Origin: CBDCYS01 sp965224215
Lineage (GTDB): Bacteria > Acidobacteriota > Terriglobia > Bryobacterales > UBA6623
NCBI GenBank assembly: GCA_965224215.1
Contig: CBDCYS010000043.1
Location: 248,001 to 312,000 of the forward strand
DNA: 64,000 nucleotides
Reading direction: 5' to 3'
Shown here: piece by piece, positions 8,769-18,367 of the stretch
Position numbering within the stretch: the stretch's first letter is position 1
Layout of the letters: each line of letters starts with the position of its first letter
Program-made: the position numbers and the translations under genes
Notes under the pieces: generated by a model
What the model was told of the DNA's origin: nothing
The model's input: the letters and a program-made list of their open reading frames with translations, nothing else
The model's database searches: none

Positions 8769-9702
8769 GCGACGCCTGTCCAGTCGTAACTGTCAACACT
8801 TACTCTTGAGAAAAAGTGTACATATTGATTCTAAGGCAGTTAACTATTTGAGGGTAGCTGGGACCCGAACGACATCGGCGAGGAGACGAGCCTGGGTTCC
8901 TCTGACTCGCCTTCATTGACCTAAATGACGAAGCCGCTAATGTCCCCCGTTGACTGGGGAGGTCAGAACTCCCCCTGGATCATTCTCCATTGCTCAGCCA
9001 TCTCCTGAGCGGCCTCCTTGGCTTCCTCGACTCCGTACCGCTTGGACAACACGTCCACGATCACCATAACCATCTTTTGCTGCATGTCCGGGATGGCCGA
9101 CAAAGGGACTTGCTGGCGGGATTGGACCTCGGAGATCTTGTCCACCAGATTGGCGATCGTATTCAGCAGCCGGGTGATGTCGGTCGGTTTGAACAGATGA
9201 GCAGGTTTCGGAGGCATCTCGCTTAGGAGGGCCTGCAGCTTGGCCACCGCTTTCGCCACGTCCTCATGATCATCTGACTCAATAATTTAACGATCGTGTT
9301 GTACTCAGCTCAATACTTTCCCGTCCACCAGGAATGGAAACCCTGGAGGCACTCTATATACTGCTCATAGTTCTCCAGCCACCAGATGAGCTGAGCCCGA
9401 GCCACGCTTAGTTCGGGGACCAAGTCCATAGGGTCCTTGACGTTGGCCGCGCGGTCGAGAAATTCCTGGAATCGTGGCCTTCCGTTGAGCTTGCTATAGA
9501 TCCCCGTCTTGAACGGAGTAGCCCCACCGTGCAGCCAGCAAGGGCCCTCGCCAAAATGATCCGTTCTCAGTCCTGCGTCGTTCTTACAGGGCTCACCAGT
9601 CCCTCTGGTCTTGCGACTGCACTTTGGGACCTTGCCCTCGGCGGGCGGATCTCGGGCTTGAGGATTTGCACGCGCATTCTCGCTCCCATGGCCTTGGTGA
9701 CT

Positions 9703-10751
9703 CCTGCTTATACGGTTGTTTCAGCAAGCCCCAAGATGTTGGGGTGGAGGTCATCGCGTCTTGTCCAGGTCACGCGCGCGGCGGATGTGGGCGTAAGGCG
9801 TAGGAGCGTGTTGAGTTCCGAGACCGAGGAGGGTTTGGAAGGCTGCCATTGGGGTCTTGCGGCGGTTGTGTCGAAACACGAACTCATCGAGGTAAACCTG
9901 AAGCTGAGCGCGGCTCACGCCGTGGTACGTTCCGGTCAGCCATTGCTGCAGGTTGCCAATGGCACGATCCGCCAGCGGCACCACCGACTTGGCGCCTTTC
10001 CGCAAGTCAGTCCGGTGAGGTTGCGGACGAGAGACGTGTTTGTAGCCGGCCTCTTCGAGGGCGGTAAAGGTCTTCAGACCGTCTGTGTAGATGGTCGAGC
10101 CGGGAACAACGTTCTGGGCAAGAAACCTGTCGATCGTCACCTTCTTGAAGTCTGGAATAACGGACATGCGAACGCGCCCGGAGCACTTCCCGCGTTTCTC
10201 AACAGCGACCATCACAAGGGCCGCACGGCGCCCCTTCAGTTACCGGCTGCCTCGCAAACCTGCTTGCGGGCCGCCAATCCAGGTGTCATCGACCTCTACT
10301 TCTCCGTGCAAGGGCTCGCGAGCTGCGTTCACCATGGCCCGTCGCAGTTTGTGCAACATCATCCAGGCGGTTTCGTAGCGCGACAGGCCGAGCTGACGCT
10401 GCAGTAGCAGCGCCGACACACCTCGTTTATCAGTTGTCATCAGGTACGCAGCCCAAAACCAAACCGTCAGCGGGGTCTTCGTATTGTGGAGCACCGTTCC
10501 CGACGTCAACGAGACCTGGTGTCGACACGCCGCGTACTGCCACCGTAGTTTCTGCTCGAGAATGTAGGCCTGCCGATGCCCACACTGAGGACAAAGGAAC
10601 CCGTCGGGCCAACGACAAGCAGCCAGGTACTTCTGGCAAGCCTCCTCGGTCGCGAACTCCACCTGAAACTGACGCAGACTCTTCGGAAACGGCGGCCGGG
10701 CCACGCCCTACCCTACATCTTGGGGCTTGCTGAAACAACCGTATAAGCCAG
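9703..10751 (-). mobile_element. IS1595-type element, second kind, copy E (1049 bp)
   Basis: Ends are CCTGCTTATACGGTTGTTTC at the left and CCGTATAAGCCAG at the right; the 8-bp duplication TGGTGACT is present at 9695-9702 and 10752-10759. It is a different species from the GATGGGTATCC element but of the same family and is 1049 bp like its sister copy at 46217. It is inserted into the HGG-protein gene. Confidence 0.9.
9751..10704 (-). pseudogene. IS1595-type transposase with nonsense codon (copy E)
   Basis: Compared with the intact 317-residue copy at 46265, the codon CAA after GLRGSR has become TAA (about 10237-10239), ending the protein after about 154 residues, before the second catalytic Asp in TIYTDGLKTF. 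The zinc ribbon (CPQCGHRQ ... ACRHQ) and first catalytic Asp (EVEVDDTWIGG) remain upstream; a Cys in the ribbon is also changed to Tyr (QYAACRHQ versus QCAACRHQ). The copy cannot make a working transposase. Confidence 0.88.
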
Positions 10752-11041
10752 TGGTGACTAGCTTTCTGGGACGGTCTGGAGGGTTGCCTGTTGGTTTACG
10801 GGGCATCGGCTATGGGTACAGGCTCAAGTCATGGAGAGTCTACGACAGAGATGTCACCAACAGAGCGCGTTAAGGGTCGCGCACCATCAGCTAAAAGATC
10901 GATCGTTGCCAAGTTGGGCGAAGTCGCGATATGGGGCCCCGTCGTCTCCAGCCGTGCGACGGCGTCTCTGCAAGGAAATCGGCGTCATTCTTGCGCGCAG
11001 CCGCCGACAGTGATAGGGTATTTCCGGAACGGAGGGATCCC

Positions 11042-11483
11042 ATGCGAAAACACTGCCTGGTTTCGGTTTTCCTTTTTACCGCTTTGACTCCTATTTGGTG
11101 CTTTGCGGGCCCAAAGGTCGTCGTTGCGGCGCTGACCTCGGAACAGCTCGCTGAACTCGCGGACGCGGCCCCAAGTGCTGAAGTCGTTTCGGTCAAAGAC
11201 GAGCAAGATGCCATGAACAACATCGGGGACGCCGATGCTCTTATGGGCATTCTGACCCAAGAGTTGGTCAACGCAGGCAAGAAGCTGAAGTGGATTCAGG
11301 TCTACAGCGCAGGTGTGGAGCGCTACCGCTTTCCCGAGTTGATCGACAGCGACATTACGCTGACCAACTGCAAGATCCTGCAAGGGCCGAACATCGCTGA
11401 CCATGCGTTCGCACTCCTGCTGCCCTTGACCCGCAAGATTACCCACGCCCGCGCCTACCAGGAAAAGGGGGAATGGGCTCGAG
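11042..11483 (+). pseudogene. D-2-hydroxyacid dehydrogenase-like protein, truncated
   Basis: ATG 11042 is preceded by GGAGGG at 11032-11037. A signal-peptide-like start (CLVSVFLFTALTPIWCFAG) leads into the N-terminal catalytic domain of the D-isomer-specific 2-hydroxyacid dehydrogenase family: DADALMGILTQELVNAGKKL, IQVYSAGVERYRFPEL, NCKILQGPNIADHAFALLL. Homology ends after AYQEKGEWARV near 11483, before the NAD-binding Rossmann domain. The following sequence to ~11720 keeps a codon-like texture (frame containing EYHRPYSNHPQT) but I cannot assign it. The protein is non-functional as it stands. Confidence 0.7.
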
Positions 11484-11921
11484 TACCATCGACCCTACTC
11501 CAACCACCCCCAAACGAGCTGCCAGAGCACCTTCGACGACCTGCCGGAGCACGGCTACGGTCGCCCAAAAACATTCAAATCGCTACAGCCCGGCCACGCG
11601 GCTGGGTTCAACGGGTTGTATCGAAAACGCCCGCCCTCCAGTCTCAGCGGCTCCTCCCGAGAAGCCCTGCCCGCCGGGCGCTTCCGATACAACTCTCTTC
11701 ATTCGCGCTACCTAACTGTTGCTTGAGTTTTTCAGAAACTCGTCGAAGGTGGCAATTCCCCTGGAATCAAGGGCGGAATAGCTGCAACCCGAATTGCAAC
11801 CCAAACACGCCAATACGGGCTGATATCCGGCAACACGAGACAGGATGCAGGAGTGCTGAAGGCTAAACAAATCAGCATCTTACGGCACCAAACGGCACAG
11901 GGCAAGACAGCACTCGACGCA
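11484..11921. other. Unassigned junction sequence left of the tRNA-Ser att site
   Basis: About 440 bp between the truncated dehydrogenase and the partial tRNA. No gene is recognisable. The last 40 bases contain short purine/cytosine-rich repeats (cggcaccaaacggcac) that may be recombinase arm sites; this is speculative. This side of the junction does not supply the missing 5-prime half of the tRNA. Confidence 0.3.
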
Positions 11922-11979
11922 CTCGAAAACCGTTGAGGCTTTGCGGCCTCCGTGGGTTCGAATCCCATCCTCACCGCCA
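11922..11979 (+). other. 3-prime half of tRNA-Ser(CGA): probable att site
   Basis: From the anticodon loop CTCGAAA (11922-11928, anticodon CGA) to an encoded CCA (11977-11979), with a class II variable arm (TTGAGGCTTTGCGGCCTC) and a T-arm (GTGGGTTCGAATCCCAT). The 5-prime anticodon strand that should pair with ACCGT is absent; the bases before the loop (gacgca) do not pair. This is the classic footprint left when a tyrosine integrase recombines in a tRNA anticodon loop. An integrase remnant lies 1.2 kb to the right. Confidence 0.82.
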
Positions 11980-12036
11980 TCTTTTCAATGAGTTAGGGCG
12001 ATTCGTTCTTTCGGTCCCTATTCGCATAAAAACCAA

Positions 12037-13065
12037 GATGGGTATCCGGTTGACTCAGGTAGCCCCAATATCTTGTGGTTTGGGGATTTTCTTGGGTTCT
12101 GTAACTGGGTGAACAATCATCTTGTAAGTCGCCGGATCCACGGCTACCGCCTGCTGGACGAGCCGATAAGAGTTTGCCGCGGCTTTTGGATTTGCGGCGG
12201 TTGAAACGGAAGGTGAACTCGTCCAGGTAGTAGTCCAGATGTTTGTGGCTCACGGCGCCCTGATGGGTGCCCAGCAGCCAGCGCTTGAGCAGTGACATCA
12301 CGCGGTGGACGCGGGGCATCAATTCCGACGCGGACTGCTCCTGCCTGCTGACAACTGTGACCTGATGGACGTAGCCTTCCTTTTTCAACCCGGAGTAACC
12401 GGGCCAGCCGTCGGTATGCACCACGCTGCCCGGCTCGATGCACTCCTCCACGAAAGGCAACAGGCTCTCGCCCGAGGCATCCTCAATTCTCTTCATGCGA
12501 ATCCGGCCGATACCCCGCCCATCCTCTTGAGCGGCTACTGCGATCAATGCTTTGTTTTTCAGGTTTCGGCCCCGCAGGCCCTCTTCGAGCCCGCCCCAGT
12601 AGCTTTCATCGACTTCCACTGTCCCGGCCAGCAAATCCCGTCCCGGCCGCACCATCGCGCGCCGCATTTTGTGCAGCCAGGTCCAAGCCGTTTCGTACCT
12701 GTTGAGCCCCAACACTCTTTGAAGTCCCAAAGCGCTGGCTCCGGTTTTTTGGGTGGTGACCCACCACATCGCACGAAACCACAACGGCAAAGGGCTGCGC
12801 GTGTCCTGAAAGATGGTCCCGGCGGTCACCGAGGTTTGGCGCCCACACGCAGCGCACTGCAGCAGCACTTTTCGCAAAGGCCACGACTTTCCACAACCGC
12901 AACCCGGACAGCGGAAACCGTCCGGCCAGCGCAGCCGGAACAGATACTCCCGGCAGGCCTCCTCACTGCTAAAACGGGACTCGAATTCTGTCAGGTTCTG
13001 AGGGTAATCTTCCATCTGCCGGCATACTACATCTTGGGGCTACCTGAGTCAACCGGATACCCATC
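12037..13065 (-). mobile_element. IS1595-family insertion sequence, copy B (1029 bp)
   Basis: Same ends as copy A, with a perfect 8-bp duplication AAAACCAA at 12029-12036 and 13066-13073. It is 2 bp shorter than copies A, C and D owing to an internal deletion near 12168. It lies between the tRNA-Ser att site and the integrase remnant. Confidence 0.92.
12055..13015 (-). pseudogene. IS1595-family transposase, frameshifted C-terminus (copy B)
   Basis: Identical in layout to the 320-residue copies up to FNRRKSKSRGKL, then a 2-bp deletion (gccgataagag against gccgatagaagag in copy A) moves translation into another frame that runs out of the element. Catalytic residues are upstream of the lesion, but the last ~40 residues are replaced; activity is uncertain. 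Confidence 0.85.
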
Positions 13066-13134
13066 AAAACCAATTTGCTAATCCAGGCCCTTAGCTTAGC
13101 GTTTGTTTTCAGATAACTGCCGTGGTGGAATCCA

Positions 13135-13923
13135 TCACAGTACGCAAAGCAGCATCAATCTTCTCCGTTCTTTGTTGTTCTTCGGATATTTGAAACGCAA
13201 GCCACCTTTTCTCGTCTGCTCGAGGCTGCGCCTGATTGTGGCAGAGGCTTCAGAAAGCTCCAGATCAACCCATGATAGCGCTAGGACCTCGCCACGCCGC
13301 GCCCCGGTCGTGACGGCAAACAGAATGGGGATGTAAAAACGGGTTCCCTGCGATGCGTTGAACAGCCAGACGGTTTGGATTTCATCGAGAGCTTGCATTT
13401 CACGTTTCTCAACTGATGGCTGCTCGACTGCGTTCGCGGCATTCACCGCCACGAGTTGCCAACGAACCGCCTGTTGAAGTGCGGCCCGGAGGACGCGATG
13501 GCAGTGCTGCACTGTGCGAGAAGACAAACCGCCCTTGCCATCGACTCGACCTGATTCGAGCAACCGGTCATAGGTGTCTTGGATATGTAGAGGACGGAGT
13601 CCCGGAAGTGGCAACCCGCCAATGAGCGGTGTCAGATTTCGCTGGACGAGCTGGGTGTACCGTTCATGGGTCTTCGGATTGACTTTCTTCTGCGCGTGGT
13701 CGAGCCACTTTTGAAGGTACGCCGCCACCGTCATTTTCGACGGCTCGACATACTGCCCGGTGTTCAGCTCGTGCAGAAGCCGAGTTAGCTCACGCTGCGC
13801 GTCGCGTTTCGTTCCGCTGACCGTGTGCCATTTCTGGCGCTTTTTATTCGTCTTCGGATCGCGGCCCATGTAGATGATCATTGTCCAAGAGTTCTTGCTG
13901 CGCTTCTTGACGCTGCCTGTCAT
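13135..13923 (-). pseudogene. Tyrosine integrase, C-terminally truncated
   Basis: Starts at ATG 13923 in an ATGA overlap with the upstream zinc-finger gene. The N-terminal AP2-like/SAM-like arm-binding part (KRQKWHTVSGTKRDAQRELT, EPSKMTVAAYLQKWLDH) and core-binding domain are present. The catalytic domain begins (TTGARRGEVLALSW, first Arg) but the protein ends at RRRLMLLCVL, lacking the HxxR box and tyrosine. Its closest relative in the window is the integrase at 43281, truncated a little later. The lost C-terminus and the nearby att site suggest that the element is immobilised. Confidence 0.85.
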
Positions 13924-14879
13924 TGCCGTTCCCTCCTCGTCGTCCTTCTCTTTGACTCTTTCTTCCGGTCGGAGCGGTGAGATCTCGTTTTGCACGCTGT
14001 CGAACAGTAGATGCGATCCTTGCGAGTTTGGCGCTCACCCGTTCGGGCGGAAACTTCAAACCACCGCGCACAAGTCACGCACTGCCGGTGATCCGCGTCT
14101 GCGGTATAGGCCCGCATGAATTGAAACCATAGGGCACCGATCAAGCTCGTCGGGACGAGGCGCCAAACCGGCTTGTCGTCTTGCCACAAAACGCGAGCCG
14201 TGACCTGGAATTGCTGAAGTTTCTTATTGATCGCCCGGTGGATCAATTGGCGGATGGGGGTGAATATCGCGCCCTGTAGATACGCGCGGATGAGTTCTGG
14301 CTGAGTCTCCTCGTCCGCGATCACCACTCCGTTCCAGCCCGGAGGTAAGCCGGTTGAACCAAATTGGCCAAGATCGTCAAGCCACTTCGAGCCATCGTCA
14401 GGGGCACCCCCGCTCCCATAGCTGATTAACACGCCCCGCTCGTTCTCAGCGGTGCTGAGGCGGGCTTTAACGAAATCTACCCTGCCGAACTTGATCGCGT
14501 CCCACAGCTGCACGACCTCGCGCATCTTAAAGATCTCGTTTCCCCATGGATCTCCCTGCGCCTCGCCTGGAAAGACGAACCCACCTTTCGGCGATGCTAC
14601 TGACTCCGCGAGTCCCAGGAACCCGTATTCGGACGCGAAGCCAAGGATTCCTTCTTTGCTCGGCACTGTCTCTGCGAACGTCCGAAACAAGCCCGAATAT
14701 TGTTCGAGGGGCTGATAGGGGATACGTCCGACACCTCGCTCGCCGAATGCCACTCCATCCGTAACGCACTCGTGTGGCTTGGCCTTTGGTTCGCTGATCT
14801 GTATCGCGCTAGTCCAATGGCAGGAACCTGGTTTCGGCTTCCACCAGACAAACTCGAATAGCTCTTGAGTAGCCTTCAT
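13920..14879 (-). CDS. Zinc-ribbon protein paired with the integrase
   Basis: 319 residues from ATG 14879, preceded by an AGGAGG at 14893-14898 on this strand. The N-terminal two thirds are of unknown type. The C-terminus has a Cys4 zinc module (HRQCVTCARWFEVSA ... IYCSTACKTRSHRSDRKK) like that of small phage and CGNR-type proteins. The stop overlaps the integrase start. The same pair, same order and same ATGA overlap occurs at 42562-44160, where this protein also carries a terminal helix-turn-helix. A role as integration or excision co-factor or regulator is an inference from the conserved pairing. Confidence 0.65.
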   Translation of the reverse strand: MKATQELFEFVWWKPKPGSCHWTSAIQISEPKAKPHECVTDGVAFGERGVGRIPYQPLEQYSGLFRTFAETVPSKEGILGFASEYGFLGLAESVASPKGGFVFPGEAQGDPWGNEIFKMREVVQLWDAIKFGRVDFVKARLSTAENERGVLISYGSGGAPDDGSKWLDDLGQFGSTGLPPGWNGVVIADEETQPELIRAYLQGAIFTPIRQLIHRAINKKLQQFQVTARVLWQDDKPVWRLVPTSLIGALWFQFMRAYTADADHRQCVTCARWFEVSARTGERQTRKDRIYCSTACKTRSHRSDRKKESKRRTTRRERQ

Positions 14880-15002
14880 CGCTCGGAAAACCTCCTATGT
14901 AACCGATCATATCAAATACGCACTATCTCAGCAGCTTCAAGCATAACACAAATCAACTAAGCTAGGAGGAAGTAGACGAGTCCACACGGAGGTACCTAAC
15001 GC

Positions 15003-15206
15003 ATGACGGAAAAGTCCCAAACAGACGCAGTTGAACGCCAAACACTGAACCTCTGGCCTGAAACGGCTAGGCTCCTCGGCCTGGGTCGCCAGGCGATCTA
15101 CGAGGCGGCCAAGCGCGGTGACATCCCAATCGTTCGCATTGGCAAACGTATCCTGGTGAGCCGCCAAGCTTTAGACCGAATGCTTGAATGCGCGGAGCAG
15201 AAGTGA
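15003..15206 (+). CDS. AlpA/excisionase-type helix-turn-helix protein
   Basis: 67 residues, divergent from the zinc-ribbon/integrase pair. The body is an HTH_17-type domain: LWPETARLLGLGRQAIYEAAKRGDIPIVRIGKRILVSRQALDRML. Such proteins start the rightward operon or act as excisionase in satellites. An AGGAGG lies further upstream at 14965-14970 and GGAGG at 14987-14991, the latter 11 nt before the ATG. It heads a block of overlapping genes through the primase-helicase. Confidence 0.8.
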   Translation: MTEKSQTDAVERQTLNLWPETARLLGLGRQAIYEAAKRGDIPIVRIGKRILVSRQALDRMLECAEQK

Positions 15207-15451
15207 TTTCGATGCCGGCCAGAACCACGCTTACCGCCGCAGAAGGGCTGGGCCGGTCCGTCGCAGACCTCTGCGACCTGTCTCGCAAGTTCCGGGAGTT
15301 GGTTCACAATTGCATCGTTCGACACATCGATCCCGACGCGCTTGGTGTGCTCGAAGTGGCCGAGCAATCGGAGCGCGAAATCCTTCAACGTTTGGCGTCT
15401 ATTCGACCTGGACCGGATGGCGATGTAGGAGACATCCATGCGGGCACGTGA
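15188..15451 (+). CDS. Small hypothetical protein of the satellite operon
   Basis: Up to 87 residues; the ATG at 15188 overlaps the AlpA-like gene, and an in-frame ATG at 15212 (MPARTTLTAAEGLG) is the alternative start. Residues AAEGLGRSVADLCDLSRKFRELV and LEVAEQSEREILQRLASI suggest two amphipathic helices. No known family. Its position within a tightly packed operon supports it as a real gene. Confidence 0.55.
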   Translation: MRGAEVISMPARTTLTAAEGLGRSVADLCDLSRKFRELVHNCIVRHIDPDALGVLEVAEQSEREILQRLASIRPGPDGDVGDIHAGT

Positions 15452-15581
15452 TGCCGACTTAGAGACGCTCTGGCAGGGCGTCTGCCACCGCTACGAACAA
15501 CAGGGCCTCAGGGTCCCCCCGGTACGCTTGCAAGCGTTCTACGGCGTCGTTCACTGGATTCTCGAACGGGGGCAATGGTGA
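15438..15581 (+). CDS. Very small satellite protein (47 aa)
   Basis: MRARDADLETLWQGVCHRYEQ then QGLRVPPVRLQAFYGVVHWI and LERGQW. It overlaps the end of the preceding gene and the start of the primase gene by 7 bp, so it is translationally coupled on both sides. Function unknown. Confidence 0.5.
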   Translation: MRARDADLETLWQGVCHRYEQQGLRVPPVRLQAFYGVVHWILERGQW

Positions 15582-17782
15582 TCGCCCTGCTTCCGCTGGA
15601 CATCCGCGCCTACTACAAGACCCGGCTGCCCAAGCTGTCCCAGCGCAACCAGGAATGGCGGGGCCCCTGCCCAATCCACGGCGGCAAGCGCGATAGCCTC
15701 GCGGTCGATGCCGAGACGGGCCGGGCGTACTGCCATTCAAGCTGCGGCCAAGGCTGGGACATCCCCGGTTTCGAGCAGGCTCTCTCGGGTTGTGATTTCC
15801 CGACCGCCGTCCAGCGCGTATCAGAAATCGTTGGCCGCGATCTCTCAAGCAACGGGACACAGCCCGAGCGGCGCACTATCTGTGAACACGACTATTGCGA
15901 CGCTGACGGCAAGCTGCTTTTTCAAGTTGTCCGGTTCGACCCCAAGGACTTCCGCCAGCGACGACCGGACGGCGATGGCGGTTGGGTATGGAAAATGCGC
16001 GGCGTCCAGCTTGTTCCGTACCGGTTGCCCGCCGTTCTGAAATCGGAAATCATTTACATCGTTGAGGGAGAAAAGGACGTTCATTCTCTCGAAAACATTG
16101 GAATTATTGCGACCACCAACGCGGGCGGTGCTGGCAAGTGGCGTCGCGAGTACCGCGAGTACTTTCAGGACAAAGAAGTGTACTTGATCCCCGACGCGGA
16201 CGAGCCGGGACGTAAGCACGCGCAGTCCGTTGCTACGAGCTTGAAGGGTGTCGCGGCTTCCGTGAGTGTCATCTCTCTACCAACTGGCAAGGACGTATCC
16301 GACTGGATCGGAGCGGGCGGGACCGCCGAGCAGTTACGCGAGCTGGCTGCGGCAGCTCCCGAGTATGTACCGGCGCCGCCCGAGCCGACCGGGATCGCCA
16401 GCCCAAGCCAACATCTCCGAGCTGCAGATCTGGATGGTTTTCGGTTCACCGACTTAGCGACTGCCGAGTTGATGGTGAAGTGGTACGGGTGGGAACTTCA
16501 CTACTCCCACGCATGGCATAAATGGCTCGTGTGGGATGGCAAACGCTGGAAAGTGGACGATACCGGCGCTGTCGTTCGGCGGGCCGCCGACACCGTGCGC
16601 CTATTGTACGACGTCGCGGGCACGATCAAGGAAAGCAAGGAACGTGAGCGGCTTGTACGCCATGCGCTCTCATACGAAGCGAAGAAGAAGCGGGACGCGA
16701 TGATCGCACTGGCCGCGAGTCAGCTCGATATCGTAGTTCTGCCTGACCAACTCGACCGTGATAAGTGGCTGCTGAATGTCAATAACGGAACCTTGGACTT
16801 GCGTACTGGCGAACTACGGGAGCACCGTCGGGAATGCCTGATCACGAAGCTAGCGCCCGTCCCGTTCGACCCGGAAGCGAAAGCCCCTCTGTTCGAGAAA
16901 TTCCTAGACGATATCTTCGCCGGGAATCAAGATGTGATCCGGTTTGTCCAACGCGCCATCGGGTACGCGATCACCGGCGACACTTCCGAGCAATGCTTGT
17001 TCATTACCTGGGGCGGCGGCGAGAACGGCAAGTCCACTCTTATCGAGACGATTCTCGCGCTGGCCGGGGACTACGGCACCTTCACCCCGCCGGAAACTCT
17101 GATCGCCAAGCGGCACGACGGAATCCCTAACGATTTGGCACGGCTGAAGGGCGCGCGGTTCGTCGCGGCGGTGGAAACCGAAGAGGGCAAGCACCTTGCC
17201 GAAGCCCGCATCAAGCAGATGACCGGCGGCGATACCATCAGCGCCCGGTTCATGCGCGGGGAATGGTTCGACTTCACGCCAGAGTTCAAGTGCTTCTTAG
17301 CCACGAACCACAAGCCCGGAATTCGCGGGACAGATCACGCCATCTGGCGGCGCATTCGATTGGTGCCGTTCACGGTACGGATACCGGCGGACAAGCAGGA
17401 TAAGCACCTTGCCGAGAAGCTGCTCCGGGAACTGCCCGGCATCCTGAACTTTGCAGTCCAGGGCTGTCTTGACTGGCAGAGGGACGGACTGCGACCGCCG
17501 GTGGAAGTTACCAGCGCGACGGCTGAGTATCGCGATGAAAACGATCAGGTTGGCCGCTTTGTTGGTGAGGGCTGTGGTACCGGCGAATATCTTCAGGTCA
17601 AAGCCCGACCACTCTATCAGGAGTACCGCCGCTGGGCGACTGAAGCGGGTGAGAAGGACTTGTTGACCGAGACAGCGTTTGCCCAGCGACTGGCGGAGAA
17701 GGGGTTCGCAAAGAAGCACACGAACAGCGGAACGATCTACTTCGGGATCGGACTGAAAAAAGTGACGGCTGACGGGTTGTGA
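15575..17782 (+). CDS. Primase-helicase: zinc finger, TOPRIM, D5_N and SF3 ATPase
   Basis: 735-residue replication protein. N-terminal zinc-binding motif GPCPIHGGKRDS ... YCHSSCGQGWD; TOPRIM primase core (IIYIVEGEKDVHSLE, then YLIPDADEPGR with the acidic pair); central D5_N region; and an SF3 helicase with Walker A GGGENGKST (residues 480-488) and the downstream FKCFLATNHKPGIRG sensor. The layout corresponds to P4-alpha-like or PICI primase/replicases that start replication of an element without a host helicase. It is the largest gene of the satellite and is intact, unlike the integrase. Confidence 0.9.
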   Translation: MVIALLPLDIRAYYKTRLPKLSQRNQEWRGPCPIHGGKRDSLAVDAETGRAYCHSSCGQGWDIPGFEQALSGCDFPTAVQRVSEIVGRDLSSNGTQPERRTICEHDYCDADGKLLFQVVRFDPKDFRQRRPDGDGGWVWKMRGVQLVPYRLPAVLKSEIIYIVEGEKDVHSLENIGIIATTNAGGAGKWRREYREYFQDKEVYLIPDADEPGRKHAQSVATSLKGVAASVSVISLPTGKDVSDWIGAGGTAEQLRELAAAAPEYVPAPPEPTGIASPSQHLRAADLDGFRFTDLATAELMVKWYGWELHYSHAWHKWLVWDGKRWKVDDTGAVVRRAADTVRLLYDVAGTIKESKERERLVRHALSYEAKKKRDAMIALAASQLDIVVLPDQLDRDKWLLNVNNGTLDLRTGELREHRRECLITKLAPVPFDPEAKAPLFEKFLDDIFAGNQDVIRFVQRAIGYAITGDTSEQCLFITWGGGENGKSTLIETILALAGDYGTFTPPETLIAKRHDGIPNDLARLKGARFVAAVETEEGKHLAEARIKQMTGGDTISARFMRGEWFDFTPEFKCFLATNHKPGIRGTDHAIWRRIRLVPFTVRIPADKQDKHLAEKLLRELPGILNFAVQGCLDWQRDGLRPPVEVTSATAEYRDENDQVGRFVGEGCGTGEYLQVKARPLYQEYRRWATEAGEKDLLTETAFAQRLAEKGFAKKHTNSGTIYFGIGLKKVTADGL

Positions 17783-17897
17783 CGGCTTTTCCGTATATAT
17801 CTTACGAAGGCTTAGACAAGGCGGTTATACCCAAAACCCCGTCACAACCCGTCACTTTGGCTAAACCCGTCACCAAAGGCGTAAGCGGGAATACCTT
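17783..17897. other. Intergenic 115 bp, possible origin-type repeats
   Basis: Contains three near-identical words CCCGTCAC (cccgtcacaacccgtcactttggctaaacccgtcacc, about 17837-17872) directly after the primase-helicase. Iterated sites beside a primase gene are typical of satellite origins (iterons), but only three are present and this remains an inference. Confidence 0.4.
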
Positions 17898-18209
17898 ATG
17901 AACCGGAAAGCCAAGGGAACCCGAAACGAGTACCGCAGCATCCAGGTGCTCGAAGCGGCGGGCTACCGCTGCACCAGTAGCGCAGCCAGCCTAGGTGAGT
18001 GGGACGTGATAGGCGTCGGCAGCCACGATGTCGTCTTGCTTCAGGTGAAGAGTACTAGGTGGCCGGGCAGCATCGAGATGGAGTATCTACGCGAGTTCAC
18101 GGCACCGCCAAGCTGCCGAAAGCTGATCCACCACTGGCGGCAACCGGCAACGGCTACCGGACCTGAAGGAGGTTTAAATGAAGCACGCGCTTGTTCGATA
18201 CATGCTTGA
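17898..18209 (+). pseudogene. PDDEXK nuclease, Hjc-like, probable C-terminal frameshift
   Basis: KGTRNEYRSIQVLEAAGYRC ... LGEWDVIGVGSHDVVLLQVKS shows the restriction-endonuclease fold signature: Glu in RNE, Asp in EWDVIG and QVK. Archaeal Holliday-junction resolvase-like proteins of this size are common in phages and satellites and would resolve replication intermediates. After KLIHHWR the present frame reads PATATGPEGGLNEARA; a neighbouring frame gives RQRLPDLKEV then a stop, closer to the usual ending, so a one-base change near 18135 is likely. The domain itself is intact. Confidence 0.7.
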
Positions 18210-18211
18210 CA

Positions 18212-18367
18212 ATGCTTGACATTGAAAGGGGATTAAGTAAAGCCATTCAGGATCTTGGCGCTGAGCAGCTACGTTTAGCCCAGTCTGAACTAGCGAGCAC
18301 GCCGAACACCACCGGCATTCGCCGCGACTTATTGCTGGCGATAAGTAGAAAACTGGAGTCGAAGTGA
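18212..18367 (+). CDS. Small hypothetical protein (51 aa)
   Basis: MLDIERGLSKAIQDLGAEQL ... TGIRRDLLLAISRKLESK. It follows the nuclease closely and its stop overlaps the GTG of the next gene (GTGA). No family recognised. Confidence 0.5.
   Translation: MLDIERGLSKAIQDLGAEQLRLAQSELASTPNTTGIRRDLLLAISRKLESK

Larger units (their letters stand above)
8963..10806 (-). pseudogene. HGGxSTG-like phage/satellite protein, broken by IS and frameshifts
   Basis: Reading leftward, the start at 10806 gives MPRKPTGNPPDRPRK, a typical opening of phage-associated HGG proteins. The gene is then cut by the insertion sequence at 9703-10751. Beyond it another frame gives KCSRKTRGTGEPCKNDAGLR and GEGPCWLHGGATPFKTGIYS, the cysteine/HGG core, ending at a stop near 9310. 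A third frame (8963-9259) encodes ITRLLNTIANLVDKISEVQ and EAAQEMAEQWRMIQ, like the helical C-terminal half of the same family. I interpret these as one gene disrupted by the IS and at least two frameshifts. HGG proteins usually sit near terminase genes of phages and satellites. Confidence 0.55.
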
